Positions 53,874-63,668 are shown, counted from the first letter of the stretch. The stretch: DNA of 64,000 nucleotides from Bacillus kexueae (GCF_022809095.1 NZ_JALAZE010000001.1:496001-560000); one strand, 5' to 3'. Notes: generated by a model from the sequence alone, not told the origin. Translations and numbers: made by a program.

Positions 53874-55112
53874 TTATGCTTTAGCTTGAAGCGCATAGAC
53901 CGTATCTAGAAGAACGTTCACACCTTTTTCGCACTCTTCCCATGAAGTGAGTTCTTCTTCGCAATGGCTCTTTCCTTTTACACTCGGGACGAAGATCATG
54001 GCTGATGGTATTAGACTTTGGATGAACTGGGCATCGTGTCCTGCCCCACTCACCATTCGTTTATAGGAATAGCCGAGGGACTTGGCTGATTGCTCTAGCT
54101 GTTCACAAATCGATTGGTCAAAGTGAACGGTATCCCGCCCCCACAACTTCTTAACCGCTACAGAGCAGCCATTGGCATCAGACAATTGTTCTAACTCTTG
54201 AATAATCTGCTCCACTTGTTTGATCACTTCTGGATTTTTATGCCTTGCTTCTAAAGAGAAGATGACGTTATTCGGAATGACTGTATGAATGTTCGGAGAA
54301 ACATTTAAACGTCCAATCGTATACACAAGGTCTTCATCCAGTAGCTTGAGCTTATCTGTCGCGTTTAACATGAGTTCGGTTGCCTTCGTTAACGCATCAT
54401 TTCGCATCGGCATTGGCGTTGTGCCCGCATGGTTGGACTCGCCATTTACTTCTACCTCATAGCACACCATTCCGACTACGCACTCTACAACTCCAATGGA
54501 TAACGCTTCTCGCTCCAATACTGGCCCTTGCTCGATGTGTAGTTCAATAAACGCAGATGCCTCTTTTAAGCGATTTTCCACTTTCCCTTCATATCCGCTT
54601 GCTTGAAGCGCTTCTTTAAACGTTACTCCTTCTACATCTGAGCTTTGAAGCATCTTTTCTTTCACAAACTTTCCGGACAACACCCCAGATGCCATCATCG
54701 AAGGTTCAAAACGGGCTCCCTCCTCATTCGTGAAATTCACTATCGTAAGCGGAACCTTTGGCTTAATCCCACTTTCCACAATGGTACGGACAACTTCTAA
54801 ACCAGCGACTACTCCTAACACTCCATCAAAACGGCCGCCTTTTTTAACTGAATCTAGATGGGATCCCATCACAATGGGAGGTTTATTTTCAACCCCTGGC
54901 AAGGTCGCATAAATCGTCCCCATATCGTCCACTTTAATTGTCATTCCCAACTCCTGACAACACTCACAAAAATAATCTCGTGCCTGTATATCTTCTTTTG
55001 ATAACGACAGACGGGTCACACCTTGATTATCCGTTCGACCAAACTCCGCAAACTTTTCTAATGTCGCCTTCAAACGACTTCCATTTACCAGTAACCGCTT
55101 CTGTGTTTCCAC
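53874..55112 (-). CDS. M20 family N-carbamoyl-amino acid / allantoate amidohydrolase
   Basis: 412-residue metal-dependent amidohydrolase that cleaves a carbamoyl or ureido group from an amino acid or ureidoglycine-type substrate. Metal ligands are visible: the His and Asp in GSHLDSVKKGGRFDGVLG and the Glu pair in NFTNEEGARFEPSM. The dimerisation-domain motif ESNHAGTTPMPMRNDAL and the final SGAGHDAQ are typical. GTG at 55112 gives the usual family length; the longer frame from 55193 adds a hydrophobic stretch not seen in relatives. Substrate unknown. Confidence 0.83.
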   Translation of the reverse strand: METQKRLLVNGSRLKATLEKFAEFGRTDNQGVTRLSLSKEDIQARDYFCECCQELGMTIKVDDMGTIYATLPGVENKPPIVMGSHLDSVKKGGRFDGVLGVVAGLEVVRTIVESGIKPKVPLTIVNFTNEEGARFEPSMMASGVLSGKFVKEKMLQSSDVEGVTFKEALQASGYEGKVENRLKEASAFIELHIEQGPVLEREALSIGVVECVVGMVCYEVEVNGESNHAGTTPMPMRNDALTKATELMLNATDKLKLLDEDLVYTIGRLNVSPNIHTVIPNNVIFSLEARHKNPEVIKQVEQIIQELEQLSDANGCSVAVKKLWGRDTVHFDQSICEQLEQSAKSLGYSYKRMVSGAGHDAQFIQSLIPSAMIFVPSVKGKSHCEEELTSWEECEKGVNVLLDTVYALQAKA

Positions 55113-55314
55113 CTCTCCAATCGCCCCTTTCCAAACACTCTTTACTTCTATTATAAGGACGATATATTTTCGTATCATTGAACACAATGTCATAATTTTT
55201 AGGGGATGGTTTTACATAGTGTATAGTCTTTAAAGCTTAGTTCAAAACGCTTTGAATTTACGTCGACTCAATATGGTAAAATTTATACAAAGCATGTTTT
55301 CCGGGGGAATAACG

Positions 55315-55593
55315 ATGAAGCTATTATTATACTTTGGACTAATGGTCATCTCGTTCGTGTTATCGTTGTCACTAGGTCAAATTCTACTAAAAAGAATGAA
55401 TAGTCTGTGGAAATCATTTTTACTCTCTACATTACTTACTGTTTTACTTTTAGGAGCAAGCAGTGTTTGGTGGGTTTTAACGGAACTGGACGGAATCAGT
55501 CAGGGGTTTGGAGTCATTTATTATTGTTTCGCCATGATGGTTATATCCATTATAAACTTAAAAATACTACACACTATTCAAAAGAAAGCTTGA
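55315..55593 (+). CDS. small membrane protein, 92 aa
   Basis: Three hydrophobic helices (about residues 2-21, 32-53 and 63-83). The ATG at 55315 has GGGGGAATAACG ahead; the earlier in-frame ATG at 55252 lacks a ribosome binding site. No recognised family or informative neighbour. Confidence 0.6.
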   Translation: MKLLLYFGLMVISFVLSLSLGQILLKRMNSLWKSFLLSTLLTVLLLGASSVWWVLTELDGISQGFGVIYYCFAMMVISIINLKILHTIQKKA

Positions 55594-55680
55594 TTTGTAG
55601 GGAGGCTTTTCTGCGCCTGCTTTTACTCTAATTTCTTATTTAAGGAAGAGACTCGCTACTTTGAGTCTCCCACACAATTC

Positions 55681-55806
55681 TTAATTGATAGTCGTTATTT
55701 GAGTCCGAAGCTTGTCCCAAAAAGTTTTATCCACCGTTTCGATACTTGCGTCAGATATTCCTCTCACCGCAGTATCCAACGCTGTTTTAGTTTGATAAAT
55801 ATTCAT
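55681..55806 (-). CDS. short hypothetical protein, 41 aa
   Basis: Hydrophilic 41-residue frame with a regular helical pattern (TALDTAVRGISDASIETVDK). No good ribosome binding site. It lies 20 bases past the stop of the 94-aa gene on the same strand, so it may be a downstream fragment or a small partner protein. Low support. Confidence 0.3.
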   Translation of the reverse strand: MNIYQTKTALDTAVRGISDASIETVDKTFWDKLRTQITTIN

Positions 55807-55826
55807 GTTGTTCAATCTGACAAGCT

Positions 55827-56111
55827 TCACTGTTCATTTAACTGAAAACCATACTTTTTATTTATTTTTTCAGCGATTTTCTCTAAAAACTGTTGGACAG
55901 TCACACCTTCAATTTCACTTGTATACCAAGCTAGCTTTGCCCCTTTACTTTTACCTTTATAATAAACTTCTAAAGGCATAAACTCTTGATTTACATATGT
56001 ATAGTCAAATCTAATAAACAGTTCATTGCCCTCTGGACATTCCAATAACGCTTGATATACCGGATTCTTATTATCGGTTTCTAATTTCACCTTTTTTATC
56101 TTGGTTAACAT
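55827..56111 (-). CDS. hypothetical protein, 94 aa
   Basis: Soluble protein with strands in the first 60 residues (NELFIRFDYTYVNQEFMPLEVYYKG) and a C-terminal helix (TVQQFLEKIAEKINKKYGF). The ATG is preceded by GGAGGAAAATG. No family recognised. Confidence 0.55.
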   Translation of the reverse strand: MLTKIKKVKLETDNKNPVYQALLECPEGNELFIRFDYTYVNQEFMPLEVYYKGKSKGAKLAWYTSEIEGVTVQQFLEKIAEKINKKYGFQLNEQ

Positions 56112-56288
56112 ACATTTTCCTCCAATATAGTTTAGGCACTATAAATATCGGATCATGTTTTCAAATGTTTATATTTTACAATAAGTTTAAGTAGACTCAT
56201 TTATTGGATCTAGTAATTGGAAAGGCGTATTTACTAAATTCCCAACAAAATATATACTTAATTTACCAGTAAAACAAGGAGTTAACAT

Positions 56289-56588
56289 ATGGAACACTTT
56301 AAATTTTTCTGCTTCCAAACCATTTTATTGAGTACACTTTTTATTCTCAACTATTATTTCGATACGTTTATCTCTCAGCCATTTACGCAAGTAGATTTCA
56401 TTGCCATACTCATATTTTTACTACTTATCCTAGTAGCTTTTAAACCGATCATGAAAGTGTACAAATATTTCACTACCATCCGATTACGCACTAAGCTTCT
56501 CATATCAGTGTTTGCCTTTGTGTTATCCATTGTAATCGGAGGGGTCGTGCTGTCACTTTTAACCGGAGAAGCAACATTGATGTGGTGA
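56289..56588 (+). CDS. small membrane protein, 99 aa
   Basis: Three helices (about residues 9-25, 35-55 and 71-93). An AAGGAG site lies seven bases before the ATG at 56289. Ends in a glycine-containing helix (SIVIGGVVLSLLTGEATLMW). No recognised family. Confidence 0.6.
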   Translation: MEHFKFFCFQTILLSTLFILNYYFDTFISQPFTQVDFIAILIFLLLILVAFKPIMKVYKYFTTIRLRTKLLISVFAFVLSIVIGGVVLSLLTGEATLMW

Positions 56589-56922
56589 TTGCTTTCTGCG
56601 TGTCTTCTCCTCCACTTTGTATACAAGGACTTTCAGGTTTTGATTGGAAATTCCACTGGAGTTGAAACTAATAATCCTCCATCTGAGAAAACATTTTCTA
56701 AGAGGTCACTGTAAACGTTCGTAGCAGTTCGTTCTTAACTGACACTTGCTAGCAACTTCCGTTTGCAGCCTAATTCACGTGTTGTTTGGTAGAAGACAAA
56801 CGGCACAAATTCATCTTCTGTTTCAAGAGAATTTAAATAACCTGAGTCCATTTGAGTATAGGACTCAGGCTGTATAGCTGTGTTTATAATTACGGTATAT
56901 TTGGCAGTGGTACATTTGATAT
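56589..56922. other. intergenic stretch with a hairpin at 56841-56869
   Basis: CCTGAGTCC (56841-56849) pairs perfectly with GGACTCAGG (56861-56869), probably the terminator of the 128-aa gene that ends at 56923. The remainder (56640-56830) has short GC-richer words like those of family B repeats but no alignable copy. Confidence 0.55.
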
Positions 56923-57309
56923 TTATTCGTCCTCTTCATTCACTTGAAAACCAATCCGCCTTGCGGGTTTATCTTCATGTATCTTTGGTAATGACATCAA
57001 TAGAAAACTGATTTGATTCACATGTTGCACCAAAACAACTCTCGATCCATTCCCAATCTTTCCTGTAAACGTAATCAAGCTTGGATTGTAGTACCCAACT
57101 TTCTCAATATGAAATTGAATGGACTGGCCAAACGACACAAGTCTTGCTCCCACTTCTTCATTTGGATCTAATGTTGCTTCAAACTGATAAATCATTTCAA
57201 TAATGCGATAAAAAAACTCACTAGCTAAATTCGAACTCTCGTGACTAACCTCATTAACTTCAGAATCGGATATGCGTGGCTTTGTGAAATCAGTATTCAT
57301 CATTTTCAC
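56923..57309 (-). CDS. hypothetical protein resembling DUF6173, 128 aa
   Basis: Soluble protein with a helical N-terminal third (SNLASEFFYRIIEMIYQFEA) and a beta-rich second part (VGARLVSFGQSIQFHIEKVG, VVLVQHVNQISFLLMSLP), ending PARRIGFQVNEEDE. The pattern of FGQ-x-QFH and QH-x-x-QISFLL resembles DUF6173 proteins from memory. The function of that family is unknown. No operon partner. Confidence 0.55.
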   Translation of the reverse strand: MKMMNTDFTKPRISDSEVNEVSHESSNLASEFFYRIIEMIYQFEATLDPNEEVGARLVSFGQSIQFHIEKVGYYNPSLITFTGKIGNGSRVVLVQHVNQISFLLMSLPKIHEDKPARRIGFQVNEEDE

Positions 57310-57761
57310 GCCCCTTTTATTAATAATTCGACAAAAAGGGACAGAATCCTTTAGAAACTAAAATTATGCATGAATTTTTTTCTCTTATATAAGGTAATCA
57401 ATATTTCCCTATGTATGTGAAATATCTCCGCCAAAACGGGAATCAGGTGTACCACCTTTTTTAACATGTAATAAGTCTAACTAACTTTCATTTATTAAGT
57501 TATTTTCAAACAATTGGCTTACTTTCTGATGATATTCCGATATGCAACATCACCACACAGCCGTTTTTACAAAGATCCCCACCAACATTAGTTGTCATTC
57601 ATCCCTTCGTGTTTTGCTCTTCACTTCCCATGATCACTTTTTCATCTTTGTATCCATCTTTCGTCTTTTTCTCAAATTTTGTCCCCCTCCTTCTTCATTG
57701 CTTCCAAAGGAATAATTAAGATAAGATGGTTCTAACATGAGATGGAATGGGAGGAACTTAC
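57310..57761. other. gene-free stretch before the luciferase-like gene
   Basis: Holds a small hairpin, AGGTG-TAC-CACCT followed by TTTTTT on the plus strand (57445-57462), and a series of short minus-strand frames with stops at 57508, 57595 and after. None has a convincing start. No repeat family recognised. Confidence 0.5.
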
Positions 57762-58802
57762 ATGGAGATTGGAATTTATACATTTGGAGAGCGAACAGCT
57801 GATCCCGAAACAGGTCGGTTAATCAGCCCGATGGAACGATTGCAAAATATGATAGAGGAGATGGAATTAGCTGATCAAGTCGGATTAGATGTGTATGGAA
57901 TTGGTGAACATCATCGTCCTGACTACACGGTATCTGCTCCTTCCGTAGTGTTGGCAGCCGGTGGTTCGCGGACTAAACGAATACGCCTCACGAGTGCTGT
58001 CAACGTTTTGAGCTCGGATGATCCAGTACGTGTGTTTCAACAGTTTGCAACATTGGATCTTTTGACGAAGGGGCGGGCAGAAATTATGGTCGGCCGTGGC
58101 TCATTCATTGAATCCTTCCCCCTGTTCGGATACGACCTAAAAGATTATGATAAGCTTTTTGAAGAAAAACTGGATTTATTGCTCAAGTTGAGAGAATCTG
58201 AACGAGTCACTTGGACTGGTACATGTCGTTCATCTATCGAGAATTTAGGCGTTTACCCTCGACCTATGCAAAATCCCCTTCCCCTGTGGATAGCAGTTGG
58301 AGGAACGCCAGAATCAGCCAAACGTACAGGTTCGCTAGGTCTTCCGATGGCATTGGCCATTATAGGTGGTTTCCCTGAACGTTTTAAACCTTTGGCTGAA
58401 ATTCATCAGGAAGCAGCAATTAACGCTGGGCATAAAAAGCCTAAACTAAGCATTAATTCACATGGTTTTCTAGCGGATTCATCACAAGAAGCGGCTAAAC
58501 TTGCATACCCAGCGTTTAAAACCATGATGGATCGATTAGGAAGAGAACGAGGCTGGCCTCCAATGACGCAAGATCAATACGATTTCTCTCTTTCCTTAAG
58601 AGGCGCCAATTTTATCGGCAGTCCTGAACAAATTATTGAAAAAATCTTGTTCCAATATGAAATATTTAAGCATGATCGCTTTCTACTACAATTGACCGTT
58701 GGTACACTACCACACAAAAAAGTGCTCCGTGCCCTCGAATTGCTAGGTACTAAGGTAGCACCTGTCATCAAACGAGAAATTTCCCGAGCAAACGGAAAAT
58801 AA
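57762..58802 (+). CDS. LLM class flavin-dependent (luciferase-like) oxidoreductase
   Basis: 346-residue TIM-barrel monooxygenase of the bacterial luciferase-like group, using reduced flavin from a separate reductase. Family stretches: [21 protein letters not shown], then [41 protein letters not shown] and [21 protein letters not shown] chose the ATG at 57762, which has GGGAGG upstream, over the in-frame ATG at 57747. Monocistronic. Substrate unknown. Confidence 0.85.
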   Translation: MEIGIYTFGERTADPETGRLISPMERLQNMIEEMELADQVGLDVYGIGEHHRPDYTVSAPSVVLAAGGSRTKRIRLTSAVNVLSSDDPVRVFQQFATLDLLTKGRAEIMVGRGSFIESFPLFGYDLKDYDKLFEEKLDLLLKLRESERVTWTGTCRSSIENLGVYPRPMQNPLPLWIAVGGTPESAKRTGSLGLPMALAIIGGFPERFKPLAEIHQEAAINAGHKKPKLSINSHGFLADSSQEAAKLAYPAFKTMMDRLGRERGWPPMTQDQYDFSLSLRGANFIGSPEQIIEKILFQYEIFKHDRFLLQLTVGTLPHKKVLRALELLGTKVAPVIKREISRANGK

Positions 58803-58813
58803 TAATAGAATAG

Positions 58814-58855
58814 CCTGACCCTCGCCACCTTTTCGTGGTTCGATTAAGGGTCAGG
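58814..58855 (+). terminator. hairpin after the luciferase-like gene
   Basis: CCTGACCCT (58814-58822) pairs with AGGGTCAGG (58847-58855), with an inner CCAC/GTGG pair. No T tract follows, so termination is uncertain. Confidence 0.5.
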
Positions 58856-58895
58856 TACTTATTGGTGTCCACAGAAAATAAAGAAAAGAATATAA

Positions 58896-58936
58896 TAAAA
58901 AAATCCTGTAACCATTGCTACACAAGGATTACAGGA
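58896..58936 (-). terminator. terminator of the tRNA-Val transcript
   Basis: On the minus strand TCCTGTAATCC pairs with GGTTACAGGA, followed by TTTTTTTATT. It lies 14 bases beyond the 3' end of the tRNA. Confidence 0.85.
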
Positions 58937-58949
58937 CTCTGTTTCATGA

Positions 58950-59022
58950 TGATTCCGACTGGGCTCGAACCAGCGACCTCCACCCTGTCAAGGTGGCGCT
59001 CTCCCAGCTGAGCTACGGAATC
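58950..59022 (-). tRNA. tRNA-Val (anticodon GAC)
   Basis: On the minus strand a 73-base cloverleaf: acceptor arms GATTCCG and CGGAATC, D arm with AGCTCAGCTGGGAGAGC, anticodon stem CCACC/GGTGG with loop TTGACAG (anticodon GAC), and T arm GGTTCGAGCC. CCA is not encoded; the discriminator is A. It is a single-tRNA gene with its own terminator. Confidence 0.95.
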
Positions 59023-59156
59023 ATGGGAATATAATTTTCTGTCATTTCGTGATGACAATAATTATTATATTTAAGTACGTGAGCAAAGTCAATACATTTA
59101 AGGTAATTTTATGATAAAATTTTCTTGTATTTGATTTTCCTAGGAGGAAGTTTTGA

Positions 59157-59789
59157 ATGACGTTAAAGATTCGTGTGTATTCTGATTTTGTTTGTCCGTT
59201 TTGTTATATTGGGGATTCTCAGTTGAAGGAAGCGATTAAGGGGAAGAATGTTGAAATTGAGTGGATGCCGTTTGAGTTACGTCCGGTTCCGGTTGAGCCG
59301 CTTTCGGTGAAGACTAGTTATATTCAAGATGGATGGAAGTTTTCGGTGAAGCCGATGGCAGAACGATTCGGCGTAAAAATGACGCTTCCTGATATTGATC
59401 CTATTCCGCGCACACACTTGCCACATGAAGGGTTCCAGTTCGCAAAAGAGTATGGCAAGGCAGATGAATATGTTGATGCGGTGTTTCAAGCTTATTGGGT
59501 TCATGAGAAAGACATTTCCGATATAAATGTATTAGGAAATATTGCCGAGGCAATTGGCTTGAATAAAGATGCCTTCATCGAAGCCCTTCACAATCGCACA
59601 TATGCTCCAACGCATAAAGATGCGCTAAAACATGCTTACGAAGAAGCACAAGTGACAGCAGTACCGACGTTCTTCATTGGTGACCAAAAAATTCAAGGGG
59701 TTCATACGAAAGAACAGCTTGTACAAATCATCAACGAAAAAGTTTCTATTCAACCAACAGGCGATAGTTGCTCAGTTGACGGCTGCTAA
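59157..59789 (+). CDS. DsbA family (FrnE-like) thiol oxidoreductase
   Basis: 210-residue cytoplasmic protein (no signal peptide) of the DsbA/FrnE type. Active site Cys13-Pro-Phe-Cys16 in VCPFCYIGDS, helical insert in the middle, and cis-Pro loop TAVPTFFIG near residue 163. FrnE-like proteins act as disulfide isomerases or 2-hydroxychromene-like isomerases. A TAGGAGGAAG site precedes the ATG. A strong terminator follows. A C-terminal CSVDGC adds two further cysteines, as in some FrnE proteins. Confidence 0.87.
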   Translation: MTLKIRVYSDFVCPFCYIGDSQLKEAIKGKNVEIEWMPFELRPVPVEPLSVKTSYIQDGWKFSVKPMAERFGVKMTLPDIDPIPRTHLPHEGFQFAKEYGKADEYVDAVFQAYWVHEKDISDINVLGNIAEAIGLNKDAFIEALHNRTYAPTHKDALKHAYEEAQVTAVPTFFIGDQKIQGVHTKEQLVQIINEKVSIQPTGDSCSVDGC

Positions 59790-59798
59790 TTTGATGAA

Positions 59799-59825
59799 AG
59801 ATACCGGTCCCCAGCCGGTATCTTT
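59799..59825 (+). terminator. intrinsic terminator of the DsbA-like gene
   Basis: AGATACCGG pairs with CCGGTATCT across TCCCCAG, then TTT. It lies 10 bases beyond the stop. Confidence 0.85.
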
Positions 59826-59995
59826 TCGTTACCTATATTCTTTACTCAGACCTACAAATCCCCTATAAAACTCTTTAAACAATTCATTTGCAATTACCTC
59901 TTAAAATATATCAACGGAAGTTAGAAACACCGAAAAAGCTACTGTCCACTCCCATCCACTCTCCCTGTTACATAATCCACCTTCTAAAAACACAA

Positions 59996-60034
59996 AAACC
60001 CAAAGAATGCTTGTCCAATCAACATTCTTTGGGT
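59996..60034 (-). terminator. intrinsic terminator of the TRAP transporter operon
   Basis: ACCCAAAGAATG (59998-60009) pairs perfectly with CATTCTTTGGGT (60023-60034); on the minus strand TTTTTGTGTTTTT follows. A second hairpin, AAGGAAaCC/GGaTTCCTT at 60043-60068, lies between it and the last gene. Confidence 0.85.
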
Positions 60035-60077
60035 CTATTTAGAAGGAAACCCTCGTTTCGGATTCCTTTTTTATATG

Positions 60078-62045
60078 TTATGCGTTTTGTGTGTTTAGTT
60101 TGTTTTTGTCGCGTTTCCATACGAATTGTAGGGCAATTAATGCAACAAAAGCACCAAGGCCGACTGCGTCTGACCAAAGGGTAGGATTGATCAGCAAGAT
60201 TCCAGTTGCGATGGCAAGGAGTCGCTCAATCCAGTGAAGGTTGCGGAACCAGTAACCGATCATACCAGCACCGATGGCAATCATACCAGTAATGGCTGTG
60301 AACACAACCCAGATTAATTCTGTAAAGTTCGTGTCAATCATGAGCAGTTCAGGCGATAGAACGAACATGTATGGGATGATGAAAGCCGCGATGGCGAGCT
60401 TCGCAGATTGAACCCCTGTTCGAATTGGTTCGCCTCCTGATACACCGGCTGCGGCAAAGGCTGCGAGCGCAACTGGTGGTGTAATGTCGGCAATGATTCC
60501 GAAGTAGAACACGAATAAGTGTGCAGATAAGTCCGGAATGCCAAGTAAAATAATTGCTGGCGCTGCGATGGTTGACGTAATAACGTAGTTCGCCGTTGTT
60601 GGTGAACCCATACCTAAAATGATCGCTGCGATCATTGTTAAGAATAATGTCGGTAATAGCATACCGCCTGCGATGTCCAGTAATCCGTTCGCTAGCTTTA
60701 AGCCTAAGCCCGTTTTCGTTACAATTCCAACGATGATACCCGCTGCTGCTGTTGCCGCTGCCACGGCTAAAGCTGTGCGCGCACCGTCCACGAGCGCGTA
60801 GATGATGTCAACTAGCTTCATGTTGGAAGCACGGTTAATGAAGCCAACGATAACAGCAATTAAAATTGAATAAAGCGCCGCATGTGTAACTGTTACACCA
60901 GACATAAGTAAAACGATAACCGCTAAGATTGGAATTAATAAATAAATTTTCTTTAATACTTCTTTACGGTTTGGCATTTCTTCTTTTGATAAACCGCTTA
61001 AGCCGATACGCTTCGCTTCAAAGTGCGTCATGATCCAAACGCCTGCGAAGTAAAGAACGGCCGGGATGGCTGCTGCTTTTGCGATATCCCAATACGTTAA
61101 GCCGCCGCCGATGAATTCAACCATTAAGAAGGCTGCTGCTCCCATGATTGGTGGCATTAATTGTCCACCTGTTGAGGCAGCTGCTTCAACCGCTCCGGCG
61201 AATTCACGCTTGTATCCGAGCTTTTTCATCATCGGAATTGTGAAAGAACCTGACGTAACAACGTTCGCTACAGAGCTTCCGCTAATCGTTCCTTGAAGGG
61301 CACTTGAGAAAATCGCAACTTTCGCAGGACCTCCTGTGCTTCTACCGGCAATTGCGACCGCTAAGTCATTGAAGTATTGACCAACGCCGGTTTTCACTAA
61401 GAAAGAACCGAATAGTAAGAATAAGAAAATGAAAGTTGAGGATACCCCTAATGGCGTTCCTAAAATTCCTTCTGTCGTAAAGAACATCGTTTGAACTAAG
61501 CGTTGTAAGCTTAAACCACTATGATGTAAAAAGCCTGGCATGCTTTCGCCAAAATAGCCGTACGATAAGAATAAAATCGCAATGATCGTAATCGGTAAAC
61601 CGACGGCACGACGCGTTGCTTCTAATACAAGTAAAATAGCGATAATTCCAACGTAAAAGTCTGTTTCCGTTAAGAGACCAACGCGCATAACAATCGCATC
61701 AATGTTCATTGGCCAGTATGCACCGATGTAAATACTAAGTAGTGCTAAAATGATGTCATACCATGCCACTTGAAGTTTCCCTTTACGTTTTTGCCCACGA
61801 CGAGCAGGGAATAATAGAAAGATAAGGGCTAACGCAAATCCTAAGTGAATCGAACGCTGGATTTGCGCCGTAAACACCCCGAAGATTGCCGTATAAAGTT
61901 GGAATAAAGAAAAGGATAATAATCCGATGAACGTAATGACTTTAAAAATACCTGTTAAATTTCGCGTGTTTGATTCTGGATCGTACTTCTCCAAAATCTT
62001 TTGCTGTTCCTCAGCCGATAACGTTTCATACTTTTCGTTATTCAC
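60078..62045 (-). CDS. TRAP transporter fused permease subunit (4TM/12TM)
   Basis: 655-residue inner-membrane protein in which the small (DctQ-like) and large (DctM-like) TRAP subunits are fused, with about 18 helices. Typical stretches are FFTTEGILGTPLGVSSTFIF, FSSALQGTISGSSVANVVTSGS and LGMGSPTTANYVITS. With the TAXI binding protein at 62638 it forms a Na+- or H+-driven importer of an organic acid or similar ligand. It overlaps the DUF1850 gene by eight bases. Substrate unknown. Confidence 0.9.
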   Translation of the reverse strand: MNNEKYETLSAEEQQKILEKYDPESNTRNLTGIFKVITFIGLLSFSLFQLYTAIFGVFTAQIQRSIHLGFALALIFLLFPARRGQKRKGKLQVAWYDIILALLSIYIGAYWPMNIDAIVMRVGLLTETDFYVGIIAILLVLEATRRAVGLPITIIAILFLSYGYFGESMPGFLHHSGLSLQRLVQTMFFTTEGILGTPLGVSSTFIFLFLLFGSFLVKTGVGQYFNDLAVAIAGRSTGGPAKVAIFSSALQGTISGSSVANVVTSGSFTIPMMKKLGYKREFAGAVEAAASTGGQLMPPIMGAAAFLMVEFIGGGLTYWDIAKAAAIPAVLYFAGVWIMTHFEAKRIGLSGLSKEEMPNRKEVLKKIYLLIPILAVIVLLMSGVTVTHAALYSILIAVIVGFINRASNMKLVDIIYALVDGARTALAVAAATAAAGIIVGIVTKTGLGLKLANGLLDIAGGMLLPTLFLTMIAAIILGMGSPTTANYVITSTIAAPAIILLGIPDLSAHLFVFYFGIIADITPPVALAAFAAAGVSGGEPIRTGVQSAKLAIAAFIIPYMFVLSPELLMIDTNFTELIWVVFTAITGMIAIGAGMIGYWFRNLHWIERLLAIATGILLINPTLWSDAVGLGAFVALIALQFVWKRDKNKLNTQNA

Positions 62046-62553
62046 TGATGTTCACTCCTTTCAACTGATGCCATAAAGATAATCGTTCTGGAACTACTCT
62101 CACCCATTTCCCTCCACCGATTTTGTCTGCGAGTTTATAGTGAATTCCGTTGTAGACAAGCTGATGATCCGCCCGTACTTGTCCAATCCGCAGGTCAATG
62201 GAAGCAAATTGACGTTCCATATTCGTGATGACATATTTTCCATCTCGTTTTTCAAATACTTCATTTCCTTCTGCGTTTGAAGGCATGCCAATTGCAAAGT
62301 CACTATACTCAAGCTCGGTTAAAATAAGCTGATCATTTTCGATGGAAAACGTTTCCGAAACTTCGGATAAATGAATCGAATGCGTGTAGGTGATTTTAAA
62401 AGAATCCAATTCACGTACAGGAAGAAAGGCAAGCATCTGATCTGTATCTTCGTAATAAAAGGTCAATGTATGCCTATAAGGAAAGAAAAATACGAATGCG
62501 ATGATGATTATGAGTAGGGGCAAAAAAAAGAATCGTTTCGTCATATGTAACAT
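62038..62553 (-). CDS. DUF1850 protein of TAXI-TRAP operons
   Basis: 171-residue protein with an N-terminal signal anchor (LLIIIIAFVFFFPYRHTL) and a beta-rich extracytoplasmic domain. The KITYTHSIHLSEVSETF segment is characteristic of DUF1850 proteins, which commonly sit between TAXI binding protein and fused TRAP permease genes. Its role in transport is unknown. It overlaps the permease start. Confidence 0.8.
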   Translation of the reverse strand: MLHMTKRFFFLPLLIIIIAFVFFFPYRHTLTFYYEDTDQMLAFLPVRELDSFKITYTHSIHLSEVSETFSIENDQLILTELEYSDFAIGMPSNAEGNEVFEKRDGKYVITNMERQFASIDLRIGQVRADHQLVYNGIHYKLADKIGGGKWVRVVPERLSLWHQLKGVNISE

Positions 62554-62588
62554 TCAAACCCCGCCTTAAACAAAAAGAGCAAATGAAA

Positions 62589-62619
62589 ACGATAGACCGA
62601 ACAAATGCCGGCCTATCAT
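62589..62619. terminator. hairpin between the TAXI binding protein and downstream genes
   Basis: GATAGaCCG (62591-62599) pairs with CGGcCTATC (62609-62617). On the minus strand CGTTTTC follows, on the plus strand ATTTTTTG. Likely a partial terminator that lets the binding protein be made in excess over the permease. Confidence 0.55.
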
Positions 62620-62637
62620 TTTTTGTTAAAACCGAAA

Positions 62638-63621
62638 TTATTTTACGCCCTTTTCAGTAAAGTACTTGTCAGCACCTGGATGTAATGGCATGTCGCCGAT
62701 TCCGTCAAGCGCTGTTTCAGCTTTAATTAACTTACCTTTTGCGTGCGTGATTTTATCTGTGTTTTCGAAAATAGCTTTTGTGATGTTGTATACTGTATCT
62801 TCATCTAAGTCGTCACGTACAACAAGCATCGCTTTAACTGCAACTGTTGTCGCATCTTCTTCAATTCCGTAAGTACCAGCTGCAACTGTATCTTCAGCGT
62901 AGTATGGATACTTCTCGATTAACTCTTGAATTTTTTCACTAGCGATTGAGATTACTTTTACATCTTCAGTTGCCGCTAATGCTTCAACTGCACCAGTTGG
63001 TGTACCAGCTGTGATGAAAGCTGCATCGATGCTTCCAGATTGGATACCATCTGTAGACTCATCGAAAGATAAGTTTTGCGCTTTAATATCGTCCGTTGTT
63101 AAACCGTGTACTTCTAAAATTTGAAGAGCGTTTGCGTTTACACCAGAACCAGGAGCTCCGATGGAAACTGTTTTACCTTTTAAGTCTTCAACAGATTCAA
63201 TTCCGCTATCTTTTGTTGTAATGATTTGAACTGTTTCTGGGTAAAGTGTACCGATAGCTTGTACATTTTCCACTTTATTTCCATCAAACATTAATTCGCC
63301 GTTTAATGCGTAAGAAGCAATGTCTGTTTGTGTGAAGGCGATTTCAGCTTCGCCGCCCTTTAACGTATTCATATTTTCAGCAGATGCACCAGAAGACTGT
63401 GCGCTAGCTGATAATTCTGTTTCATCCTCGATGATACTAGCCATTGCACCACCTAGAGGATAATATGTACCCCCAGTACCACCTGTTAAGATACTTACAC
63501 TTGTTACTGCTTCTCCTTCTCCACCATTGCCTGCATCGTCTCCGCCATTACCGCAAGCTGCGATAACCATAGAAACCGCTAGCAATAGGACGAAAAGGAA
63601 GCTACTGCGTAACTTTTTCAT
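62638..63621 (-). CDS. TAXI family TRAP transporter solute-binding lipoprotein
   Basis: 327-residue extracytoplasmic binding protein. The signal peptide ends at Cys23 in the lipobox IAAC, followed by a Gly/Asp/Glu linker. TAXI features are ILTGGTGGTYYPLGGAMA near residue 45 and FTQTDIASYALNGE; SIGAPGSGVNANALQIL follows. First gene of the TRAP operon, with AAGGGG before the ATG. Ligand unknown; TAXI proteins bind glutamate, 2-oxoglutarate or similar acids. Confidence 0.9.
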   Translation of the reverse strand: MKKLRSSFLFVLLLAVSMVIAACGNGGDDAGNGGEGEAVTSVSILTGGTGGTYYPLGGAMASIIEDETELSASAQSSGASAENMNTLKGGEAEIAFTQTDIASYALNGELMFDGNKVENVQAIGTLYPETVQIITTKDSGIESVEDLKGKTVSIGAPGSGVNANALQILEVHGLTTDDIKAQNLSFDESTDGIQSGSIDAAFITAGTPTGAVEALAATEDVKVISIASEKIQELIEKYPYYAEDTVAAGTYGIEEDATTVAVKAMLVVRDDLDEDTVYNITKAIFENTDKITHAKGKLIKAETALDGIGDMPLHPGADKYFTEKGVK

Positions 63622-63668
63622 TGTAACACCCCTTTTAAAACTTTTTGTGTGTAAAAAACCACAAACCT

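Noticed and set aside
57508-57720. Chain of short minus-strand frames, one with two cysteines (31 codons)
   Set aside because: Starts are weak, frames are interrupted and the composition is not clearly coding.
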